This document shows positions 1 to 5,778 of a stretch of 10,736 bases of DNA, in pieces. Made by a program: the position numbers and the translations under genes. Numbering within the stretch: the first letter of the stretch is position 1; each line of letters opens with the position of its first letter. Under the pieces are notes generated by a model. The model searched no databases. It was given only the letters and a program-made list of their open reading frames with translations, and was not told where the DNA came from. Source of the stretch: Gammaproteobacteria bacterium (GTDB lineage Bacteria; Pseudomonadota; Gammaproteobacteria; PS1; Pseudothioglobaceae); the NCBI GenBank assembly GCA_028599035.1, contig JAQRMT010000047.1, positions 1-10,736 of the forward strand, written 5' to 3'.

Positions 1-800
1 ATAATGCGCAGGGCGAGTTTTATTTAACCGATATTATTGCAATGGCGGTGAAAGATGGGAAAACCGTCGCATCCGTTATTACAAAAAACGAATTTGAGGT
101 GGCAGGGGTGAATGACAAAGTGCAATTGGCAGAATTAGAAAGAACCTTTCAACAAAACCAAGCTAATCAATTCATGCGACAAGGCTTAACACTAAAAGAC
201 CCCGCTCGTTTTGATTGCCGTGGTCGTTTAAGCTTCGGACAAGACTGTGAAATTGATATTAATGTGCTAATTGAGGGCAATGTTTCACTTGGAAACAATA
301 CAACAATTGCGCCGAATTGTATAATAAAAAACGCTAAAATCGGTAATAATGTGGTTATTTTTCCAAACTCTGTGATTGAAGGTGCTATTATTGGTGGGGG
401 TACATCCATCGGTCCATTTGCGCGCATTCGTCCAGAGGCCAATATCGGCAAAAACGCCAAAATTGGTAACTTTGTTGAAATAAAAAAATCCATCATTGGC
501 AAAGACTCAAAAATCTCACACCTAAGCTATGTGGGCGACACCACTATGGGCAACAATGTCAATATCGGTGCTGGCGTGATTACTTGTAACTATGACGGTG
601 CCAACAAGCACCAAACTATTATTGAAGATGGCACATTTGTCGGCTCTAACTCCCAACTCGTCGCACCCGTTAAAATTGGCAAAAATGTCACCATTGGTGC
701 GGGCTCAACCATCACTAAAGATGTGCCAGAAAGCCAACTCGGCTTAAGTCGTACCAAACAAGTCAATCTAAAAAATTGGCACCGACCAGCGAAAAAATAA
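1..800 (+). CDS. glmU: Bifunctional GlmU (N-acetylglucosamine-1-phosphate uridyltransferase / glucosamine-1-phosphate acetyltransferase), 3' part
   Basis: GlmU makes UDP-N-acetylglucosamine in the cytoplasm for peptidoglycan and lipopolysaccharide. It first acetylates glucosamine-1-phosphate with acetyl-CoA, then transfers UMP from UTP. The reading frame is open from base 3 and begins with NAQGEFYLTDII, the end of the uridyltransferase domain, so the gene is cut by the window edge at roughly E. coli residue 191. The ATG at base 42 is internal and is not the start. The linker GVNDKVQLAELER is followed by a left-handed beta-helix with many hexapeptide repeats (I/V-G-x-x). Acetyltransferase active-site residues known from E. 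coli are recognisable: the catalytic His of SHLSYVGD (codon 519-521), the Tyr three residues later, NIGAG, TCNYDGANK and the IRP/VEIKK segments. The C-terminus is complete. The next gene starts on the base after the stop, which suggests co-transcription. The identification is secure. Confidence 0.97.
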   Translation, partial: NAQGEFYLTDIIAMAVKDGKTVASVITKNEFEVAGVNDKVQLAELERTFQQNQANQFMRQGLTLKDPARFDCRGRLSFGQDCEIDINVLIEGNVSLGNNTTIAPNCIIKNAKIGNNVVIFPNSVIEGAIIGGGTSIGPFARIRPEANIGKNAKIGNFVEIKKSIIGKDSKISHLSYVGDTTMGNNVNIGAGVITCNYDGANKHQTIIEDGTFVGSNSQLVAPVKIGKNVTIGAGSTITKDVPESQLGLSRTKQVNLKNWHRPAKK

Positions 801-1967
801 ATGCGCTCACTACCCCGTAATGTTTGGTTGCTGACAATCAGTTTGTCGTTATTTATGTCTCTAGGCGTTTTTGTTATTTTTCTAGGCGGCATCATCGGCC
901 AATCTCTAGCGCCATACGCCAGTTTATCAACTTTGCCAGTGGCAATGATTGTGACAGGCACTGCTGCCAGCATTATTCCTGTTGTCTATATTATGTCTAA
1001 AATTGGCAGAAGACGCACCTTCTTAGGGGTCTGTATTTATACAATTGCCGTCATTGCACTTGCTATCACTGCCTTAGAGATAAAATCGTTTTATTTATTT
1101 TGCCTGGCCACTTTCTTATTTGGTGCTACCACAGCAACCATGAATCAATTTAGATTTGCCGCTATTGAAAGCGTTGATAAAAGCCTCAGTACAACAGCAA
1201 CTTCGGCTGTATTGATTGGTGGTTTGGTTTCTGCTTTTTTAGGGCCAGAGCTTGCAACGCTAGGAAAAGACTGGTCTGATACCCCTTTTGTTGGCTCATT
1301 TTTGCTGCTCAGCGTTTGCTTTGTGCTTGCGTTTTTGCTACTGTGGTTTTATCAATCAAACCACGCCCCTGCAGCCAAACAAACACAATCGGGCAGAAGT
1401 TTAAAAATTATCATCAAACAACCCGTCTTTATCATTGCTATATCCAGCGCCGCAGTAGGTTATGTGATTATGAGCTACATCATGACTGCCACGCCAATGA
1501 GTATGCATATTATTGATGGCTTTTCACTAGCGCAAACCAAATTTGTAATTCAATCCCATGTGATTGCGATGTTCTTGCCTTCTTTATTTACCCCAATGAT
1601 TGTCAAATTATTGGGGCTCAGTAAAATGATGATAACCGGCATTATATTATATTTAGTCTGTATTTTCATTGGCTACAGCCATAGTTTGCATGACTATTGG
1701 GTGTCATTAATTCTGTTAGGGCTTGGTTGGAATTTTCTATTTATCGGCGGTACCAGCTTATTGCCGCGCGCTTATCACGACCTTGAAAGATTTAAAGTGC
1801 AGTCCATCAATGACTTTCTAATTTTTGGCATGCAAGCCGTAGCTTCGCTGTCCGCAGGCTGGTTTGTGTTTAATTTTGGCTGGGAAGTTGTGCTGTTATC
1901 AACCGTCCCACTGTTGTTACTTCAATTATTGATATTATTCTGGTGGTTAAGAAAAAAATCAAATTAA
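801..1967 (+). CDS. MFS family transporter, substrate unknown
   Basis: This is a 388-residue integral membrane protein with about twelve hydrophobic segments, the normal size and layout of a major facilitator superfamily carrier. The loop after helix 2 carries a motif-A-like sequence, SKIGRRR (residues 66-72). A hydrophilic central loop (about 186-203) separates the two six-helix halves. The segment LGLGWNFLFIGGTSLL (about 306-321) recalls a signature of some proteobacterial MFS proteins, but it does not reveal the substrate. The ATG directly abuts the glmU stop codon (TAA then ATG). No Shine-Dalgarno sequence is visible, so translation probably depends on coupling to glmU. The gene ends 24 bp before the convergent ATPase gene, with no clear hairpin terminator in the gap. 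A nucleoside, vitamin or drug substrate cannot be told from the sequence. Confidence 0.85.
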   Translation: MRSLPRNVWLLTISLSLFMSLGVFVIFLGGIIGQSLAPYASLSTLPVAMIVTGTAASIIPVVYIMSKIGRRRTFLGVCIYTIAVIALAITALEIKSFYLFCLATFLFGATTATMNQFRFAAIESVDKSLSTTATSAVLIGGLVSAFLGPELATLGKDWSDTPFVGSFLLLSVCFVLAFLLLWFYQSNHAPAAKQTQSGRSLKIIIKQPVFIIAISSAAVGYVIMSYIMTATPMSMHIIDGFSLAQTKFVIQSHVIAMFLPSLFTPMIVKLLGLSKMMITGIILYLVCIFIGYSHSLHDYWVSLILLGLGWNFLFIGGTSLLPRAYHDLERFKVQSINDFLIFGMQAVASLSAGWFVFNFGWEVVLLSTVPLLLLQLLILFWWLRKKSN

Positions 1968-1991
1968 AAAAACTAGTAAAAATAAACCCAT

Positions 1992-3407
1992 TCAAGATAA
2001 ATTGCCTTGTTCTGTAGTCTGCACACTTTCAAAATAATTTTTTCCCAGCATATAAGCGTATAAAGCACTAGGTATAAATTCAATCAACACATCGTTAATG
2101 GCACGCTCTTGATTAATTGTTTTAGTAGTAACTACATTTTTTAAAGTTTCATTTTGTTGGATGTATTTAATAAAACTTCCGAGCTTTCTAGCATCTTTAA
2201 CAACCAAATCAGACCACTTAATTTCTACACACCAATTATGCTTTGTATTAACAATATCAACTTCGCCATCGCTCCAACGGGCATAATGTAAATCAACATA
2301 ATTGTGGTGAACCCATTGACTAAATATTGCTGTTTCAACCAATCCGCCCATCGCCTTGTCGCCGTCTTTAATAGCACCAAACAACGCTGCTCGTATCGAA
2401 GGATTGGTTAAATACACTTTAAATCTAGTAACGCGTTGAAGTTTCTTGGTATTTATATCAACACGATGAACGATTTTGATTAAAAATGCTGCCTCTAAAT
2501 ACTCAAGATACTTTTTTAGAGTGTTTTTAGAGACACCAGATGATTGAGACAGGGACTCTAAGCTAATTTCATTGCTGGTATTGTAGGCAATAACAGTGAA
2601 TAGTTTATTCAATTCTTGCACATCTCTAATGCCGTAAAGACTTGGCAAGTCTCTTAGCAATACCTTGTCAATAATATCACTCTTAATATATCTGCCACTA
2701 TCTTCTTGCACATCAGCCGATAATACTGCCTCTGGATAGCCGCCATAATTTAAATAATTTATAAATTCAACATTTAATGCTTCAATATCCGCAGTAACAG
2801 AGGTGCCGTTTCTTTTCTCAACTAAGGCACCCTCTTTTCCAATGAAGGACAAGTATTCTGCAAAAGTTAAAGGTGGCAATAAGAAATCTGTAAATCGTCC
2901 CGCACCTGATTCCTCGCTTTTAAGTTTTAACGCTGCTGCTGCTGACCCTGTGGCAATAAATTGATAAGCGGGATAGGAATCCACCAAGGATTTTAAATGC
3001 ACTTCCCATTTAGGCAAGTATTGAATTTCGTCAAAAATAATACACAACTCTGCCTCACGACTGTGTTGATGTATATCTTGAAACATATTGACTATTTTTT
3101 CTAACGATAGCCCAATATATAACGGTGTTTCTAAGGATGCATATAAAATATTGTATTGGCTAACGCCTTTTTTTAACAAGGCATCTATGACTTGAAACGC
3201 CATAACGGTTTTACCCACTCGTCTTGGCCCCATTAATACAATTGCCCTATTGACAGATTGTTGGGTTAATTTATAAAACGGTAAAAAATAATGGCGCTTA
3301 GGAAGCTCCTGATATCGTTTACTGACAGAGTTGCTTTCCCACCAAGGATTATCAAAAGATAAACGATTTTCTACTTCTTCTTTGGAAACCGTGTTTAGTT
3401 TACGCAT
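1992..3407 (-). CDS. AAA+ ATPase with DUF4143-type (PD-(D/E)XK-like) C-terminal domain
   Basis: This 471-residue protein belongs to the widespread AAA_14/DUF4143 ATPase family, whose cellular role is poorly known. Visible motifs are Walker A GPRRVGKT (60-67), Walker B LCIIFDE (121-127), a sensor-1-like IATGS (151-155), the family GRF (170-172) followed by LPPLTFAEYL, and a winged-helix-like region (about 280-316). The C-terminal domain shows GEVDIV (381-386) and VEIKW (394-398), the spacing of a PD-(D/E)XK nuclease-like fold; whether it cuts DNA is unknown. No partner gene lies on the same strand, so it looks monocistronic. Its promoter region has three phased operator-like repeats (3425-3520), implying tight control. 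No Shine-Dalgarno sequence precedes the ATG, and the expected leader is only about 25 nt. The family assignment is secure; the function is not. Confidence 0.88.
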   Translation of the reverse strand: MRKLNTVSKEEVENRLSFDNPWWESNSVSKRYQELPKRHYFLPFYKLTQQSVNRAIVLMGPRRVGKTVMAFQVIDALLKKGVSQYNILYASLETPLYIGLSLEKIVNMFQDIHQHSREAELCIIFDEIQYLPKWEVHLKSLVDSYPAYQFIATGSAAAALKLKSEESGAGRFTDFLLPPLTFAEYLSFIGKEGALVEKRNGTSVTADIEALNVEFINYLNYGGYPEAVLSADVQEDSGRYIKSDIIDKVLLRDLPSLYGIRDVQELNKLFTVIAYNTSNEISLESLSQSSGVSKNTLKKYLEYLEAAFLIKIVHRVDINTKKLQRVTRFKVYLTNPSIRAALFGAIKDGDKAMGGLVETAIFSQWVHHNYVDLHYARWSDGEVDIVNTKHNWCVEIKWSDLVVKDARKLGSFIKYIQQNETLKNVVTTKTINQERAINDVLIEFIPSALYAYMLGKNYFESVQTTEQGNLS

Positions 3408-3424
3408 AATAAAATAATAAGGCT

Positions 3425-3439
3425 AAGTATTTAACTCTA
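3425..3439 (+). repeat. Phased operator-like repeat, copy 1
   Basis: The sequence AAGTATTTAACTCTA is the first of three related 15-mers. It differs from copy 2 at two positions and lies 41 bp from it. Its dyad symmetry is poor. It overlaps the predicted transcription start of the ATPase gene. Confidence 0.6.
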
Positions 3440-3467
3440 ATTATACATAAGTATAAAATAAGGTCAA
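3440..3467 (-). promoter_or_regulatory. Predicted sigma70 promoter of the DUF4143 ATPase gene
   Basis: Read on the minus strand there is a TTGACC -35 box (3467-3462), a 16-bp spacer and a perfect TATAAT -10 box (3445-3440). The expected transcription start is near 3433, about 25 nt before the ATG at 3407. The -35 box lies inside the 14-bp palindrome at 3463-3476, and the predicted start lies inside another repeat copy (3425-3439). This is the geometry expected of a promoter shut off by a bound repressor. The boxes are read directly; their activity is inferred. Confidence 0.65.
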
Positions 3468-3480
3468 ATATTTGACTCTA
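3463..3480 (+). repeat. Phased operator-like repeat, copy 2, with a perfect 14-bp palindrome
   Basis: The 15-mer AAATATTTGACTCTA (3466-3480) sits on the perfect palindrome GTCAAATATTTGAC (3463-3476). The palindrome overlaps the -35 box of the minus-strand promoter. A perfect palindrome of this size is typical of a site for a dimeric DNA-binding protein. Confidence 0.65.
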
Positions 3481-3500
3481 TTTTAATAAAATATCATTTA

Positions 3501-3520
3501 AGAGAAAATATTTTTCTCTA
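3501..3520 (+). repeat. Phased operator-like repeat, copy 3, with an 8-bp inverted repeat
   Basis: The 15-mer AAATATTTTTCTCTA (3506-3520) differs from copy 2 at two positions and lies 40 bp from it. It contains a perfect inverted repeat, AGAGAAAA (3501-3508) and TTTTCTCT (3512-3519), around a TAT centre. It lies upstream of the minus-strand promoter and could act as an auxiliary operator. Confidence 0.6.
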
Positions 3521-3580
3521 ATTGGATTAAAACTCAATACCTTCTGTAATCCCCAAAAAATTAACACTGTTTAATTCTTT

Positions 3581-3619
3581 AGACATATGTATCAAAAATA
3601 TCTCCACTAGACATTTGTC
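3581..3619 (+). promoter_or_regulatory. Pair of AGACATnTGT elements, candidate operator of the cytochrome operon
   Basis: AGACATATGT (3581-3590) and AGACATTTGT (3609-3618) are direct repeats 28 bp apart differing at one base. Each has dyad symmetry: ACATATGT is a perfect palindrome, and GACA/TGTC flank a TT in the second. They lie just upstream of the candidate promoter of the cytochrome operon. They are a plausible activator or repressor site, but the motif is short and the region AT-rich, so chance is possible. Confidence 0.35.
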
Positions 3620-3622
3620 CAA

Positions 3623-3651
3623 TATACACCTCAATTGTCAATTGCTACAAT
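3623..3651 (+). promoter_or_regulatory. Candidate promoter of the cytochrome b561 / SHP / DHC operon
   Basis: TATACA (3623-3628, a weak -35) and TACAAT (3646-3651, a good -10) are separated by 17 bp. The start would fall near 3658. That lies downstream of the first ATG (3652) and upstream of the second (3685), so if real this promoter favours the shorter protein. The evidence is only moderate in such AT-rich DNA. Confidence 0.35.
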
Positions 3652-4272
3652 TTGCATAAATTATTAATAAGTGTGGCGTGTTGTATGTGTTTAGACAAAA
3701 ATAAAAATAATATTGATGTTGTTGTTAGGGTTTTTCATTGGCTCTTAGTTATACTTTTTGTTATGCTTTTCATCACTGGGAATGGTTATTATGACGATAG
3801 TTCACATATTTTATTAGGCTACTTACTAACTAGTTTAATAATAAGCAGGATTACATGGGGACTTATAGGCGTTCATAATGCGTTGTGGAAAAATTATCTG
3901 TACGCACCCAAATCTGTTTTTGATTACCTCTCAAAACTAATCCGAAATAAGCCAATAGCATTTAAAGTCCACAACCCTGCCGGCAGTATGATGGTCTTAA
4001 TAATGCTGTTAATGCTTATCATGATTAGTGTTAGCGGTTTACTGGCGCAAGGTTTGTTTGAATTAGACGGGGCTTTTTATGTCTTAACGCAACATTTTTC
4101 AGACTCGCAAGCCTTTCTAACGAAAAGTATTCATGACGACCTATCACAATTGATGCTTTTTGCTGTTATTTTTCACATCAGTGGCGTTGTTTACTCAAGC
4201 AAAATTTATAACATCAATTTACTATTGATGATGTTAAGTGGGAAGCAGCGTTCTTTTCAATCAAGAAGGTAA
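3652..4272 (+). CDS. Membrane cytochrome b561 (bacterial Cytochrome_B_N type)
   Basis: This is a four-helix membrane b-type cytochrome that carries electrons between the quinone pool and periplasmic c-type cytochromes. Family hallmarks are VRVFHW (25-30), SHILLGY (51-57), KVHNPAGSMM (105-114) before helix 3, SIHDDL (159-164) before helix 4, and the C-terminal LSGKQR, matching the usual ITGRKR end. His29, His52, His107, His161 and His175 are candidate heme ligands. The longest frame is given (206 residues). A second ATG at 3685 gives 195 residues and a more typical N-terminus, and the candidate promoter supports it. Neither start has a clear Shine-Dalgarno sequence. Only three bases separate this gene from the SHP-like gene, whose ribosome-binding site overlaps its last codons. 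This protein is the likely membrane electron donor of the three-cytochrome set. Confidence 0.88.
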   Translation: MHKLLISVACCMCLDKNKNNIDVVVRVFHWLLVILFVMLFITGNGYYDDSSHILLGYLLTSLIISRITWGLIGVHNALWKNYLYAPKSVFDYLSKLIRNKPIAFKVHNPAGSMMVLIMLLMLIMISVSGLLAQGLFELDGAFYVLTQHFSDSQAFLTKSIHDDLSQLMLFAVIFHISGVVYSSKIYNINLLLMMLSGKQRSFQSRR

Positions 4273-4275
4273 ACT

Positions 4276-4653
4276 ATGAAAAAATATTTTTTAATTATAT
4301 TGTTATGTGGTGTTAATGCTTATGCTAAGCCAGTGAATTTTGAAAAGTTATACCAATCTTGGGGAGCAGACATCACTAAGGCAGATACAAAAAAAGCCAG
4401 AACAATGTGGACCCAAGAGTTTGTTGCAGGTAGAAGCTGTGCTAGCTGCCATACCAACAACCTTAAAAGGTACGGTGCGCACATAAAAACCAAGAAAAAA
4501 ATCAAGCCTTTATCTGTAAAAGTCAACCCAAAACGACTAGCCAGCATTAGGAAAATAAACAAATGGCTAAAGCGCAATTGTAAATTTACTTACAAGCGCG
4601 AGTGTAGCCCACAAGAAAAAATGAATTTCATTGAATTTATTAAACAAAACTAG
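4276..4653 (+). CDS. SHP-like (sphaeroides heme protein, DUF1924) monoheme cytochrome c
   Basis: This 125-residue periplasmic protein has a signal peptide ending near AYA (residues 15-17) and one heme c site, CASCH (55-59). The C-terminal half, with INKWLKRNC (94-102) and YKRECSPQEK (106-115), matches the SHP/DUF1924 family. From family knowledge, SHP is an oxygen- and NO-binding high-spin cytochrome whose distal heme ligand is an asparagine just before a disulfide-forming cysteine. Asn101 next to Cys102, with Cys110 eight residues on, fits that arrangement here. The physiological reaction is unsettled; roles with oxygen, NO or peroxide have been proposed. A strong ribosome-binding site, AAGAAGG (4263-4269), overlaps the end of the b561 gene. 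The DHC gene follows after 9 bp, the standard partner arrangement. Confidence 0.87.
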   Translation: MKKYFLIILLCGVNAYAKPVNFEKLYQSWGADITKADTKKARTMWTQEFVAGRSCASCHTNNLKRYGAHIKTKKKIKPLSVKVNPKRLASIRKINKWLKRNCKFTYKRECSPQEKMNFIEFIKQN

Positions 4654-4662
4654 GAGAAAATT

Positions 4663-5232
4663 ATGTACAAAAAATACTTAATACTTATATTACTATTCAT
4701 TAGTTCGTTTTATTCACTCTACATTCAGGCAGATGATGAGGGGTTTTCAAGTTTTTTTAATTCGTTCTTTGATAAAGAGCCTGATGTTGCTCCAATCAAA
4801 AATGCCTTATACTTAGAAGAGTGTGGAGCCTGTCATTTTGCCTATCAACCAGGGTTGTTGCCCTCTAGGTCGTGGGAAAAAATGCTCTCACAACAAGAAG
4901 CAAGGAACCACTTTGAAGAGGATATTACATTTGATGATAAGGTTGTTAAAGCACAAATTATGCATTATTTAACTGACAATGCCGCTGAATATTCTTCGTT
5001 TAAACGCTCAAGAAAAATTATGCGCTCTTTGCCAAGTAGCGCCTCTCCTTTAAGAATATCAGAAATACCCTATATCAAAAGAAAGCATGGAGAGATGCCT
5101 GAAAAACTAATCGTACAGCTAAATGCAGGGTCAATTGCAAATTGTGAGGCTTGTCATCAGAATGCATCAAAAGGTATTTATGACGATGATGAAATACAAA
5201 TACCCAGCACTGGGTTATTTGACTACGATTAA
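4663..5232 (+). CDS. Diheme cytochrome c, DHC type
   Basis: This 189-residue periplasmic protein has a signal peptide (cleavage near IQA, 21-23) and two heme c sites, CGACH (54-58) and CEACH (161-165). ECGACHFAYQPGLLPSRSW (53-71), HFEEDITFD, YLTDNAAEYSS and a late CxxCH followed by GIYDDDEIQIP are all typical of DHC, the usual redox partner of SHP. His83, His101 and His142 are candidate distal ligands. AGGAG (4652-4656) overlaps the stop codon of the SHP-like gene and lies 6 bp from the ATG, so the two genes are probably translated in a coupled way. DHC is thought to relay electrons from the membrane cytochrome b561 to SHP. The stop codon shares bases with the stop of the convergent regulator gene; no terminator lies between them. 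Confidence 0.88.
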   Translation: MYKKYLILILLFISSFYSLYIQADDEGFSSFFNSFFDKEPDVAPIKNALYLEECGACHFAYQPGLLPSRSWEKMLSQQEARNHFEEDITFDDKVVKAQIMHYLTDNAAEYSSFKRSRKIMRSLPSSASPLRISEIPYIKRKHGEMPEKLIVQLNAGSIANCEACHQNASKGIYDDDEIQIPSTGLFDYD

Positions 5233-5733
5233 AATAAATCCTCTAAAAAATAGGCAGCAAGATGGCTTCTTCCATCTAAATTAGATTTTTGATAGATGGT
5301 AGAGGCTTGTTGGCGTACAGTTTTTTCTTTGGTTCCTCTAATTTGATTGATTTGTTCAAAAGATAGTCCTTTGATCAACAATAACGCCACTTCTTGTTCG
5401 GATTTGCTCAAAGACCATCGTTCAAATTGACCATTTAAGACCTCTAATAAACCCACTCTTAATATTTGCACTTGCTGAGAGTATGTTTTTTTATCTTGTA
5501 TTTCTTTTTTTAAGGTTTGCTTTAAAGTGTCAACTTTGTAATAACTATCAGCAATTTCTTGCCAAATAATATAAATAGAAATCATGCATAAAAAAGCAAC
5601 AAAGCCCTCTTGTGCAATATGCATAGAAGTATGATGCCCTTCGGCTATATCTTCAATAAACGGGAAAATATTAGCAAGAAAAATATAAAAAAAACGCTAG
5701 CAAAAGAATGCTTTTTTTAGTTTGTGCTTTCAT
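5229..5733 (-). CDS. Membrane-anchored LuxR/GerE-type transcriptional regulator, apparent frameshift near the N-terminus
   Basis: The C-terminal part (5229-5624) has a LuxR-type helix-turn-helix: SLSKSEQEVALLL, GLSFEQINQIRGTKEKTVRQ and GRSHLAAYFLEDLF. A hydrophobic helix and a coiled-coil-like linker precede it. The ATG at 5624 is unlikely to be the true start, because the same frame codes upstream for family-like protein (LANIFPFIEDIAEGHH) back to a stop at 5697-5699 without a start codon. An ATG at 5733 in another frame gives MKAQTKKSILLLA and meets this frame at a run of eight T (5694-5687). Deleting one T gives a 167-residue protein with two membrane helices (about 8-25 and 38-57) and the HTH at about 107-164. 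The break may be a real mutation, slippage or a sequencing error. The gene converges on the cytochrome operon, sharing TTAA at the stops, and is a candidate regulator of it. If truly broken, it is a pseudogene. Confidence 0.72.
5687..5694 (-). other. T8 homopolymer (A8 on the plus strand) at the frameshift site
   Basis: The switch of frame must lie between 5697 (stop in the downstream frame) and 5674 (stop in the upstream frame). The eight-base run is the most slippage-prone site in that interval. With seven T the frame reads AFFYIFLANIFPF without a stop. Confidence 0.6.
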
Positions 5734-5778
5734 ATATTTATTCTAATCTACTTATAGTAAAAACAGAAAATAAGATGA

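Noticed and set aside
167..502. Minus-strand open frame opposite glmU
   Set aside because: It is a shadow of the well-conserved glmU frame and has no family features or ribosome-binding site.
590..973. Minus-strand open frame across the glmU/MFS junction
   Set aside because: It is antisense to two convincing genes and its protein looks non-natural.
1316..1516. Plus-strand open frame inside the MFS gene
   Set aside because: It is an out-of-frame shadow within a continuous membrane protein frame.
4320..4577. Minus-strand hydrophobic open frame opposite the SHP-like gene
   Set aside because: The plus strand encodes a clear heme protein; hydrophobicity on the reverse strand follows from the Lys-rich coding sequence.
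5699..5718. AGCA-TGCT hairpin followed by seven T on the plus strand
   Set aside because: The stem is only four base pairs and lies inside the repaired N-terminus of the minus-strand regulator gene; chance is more likely than a terminator.
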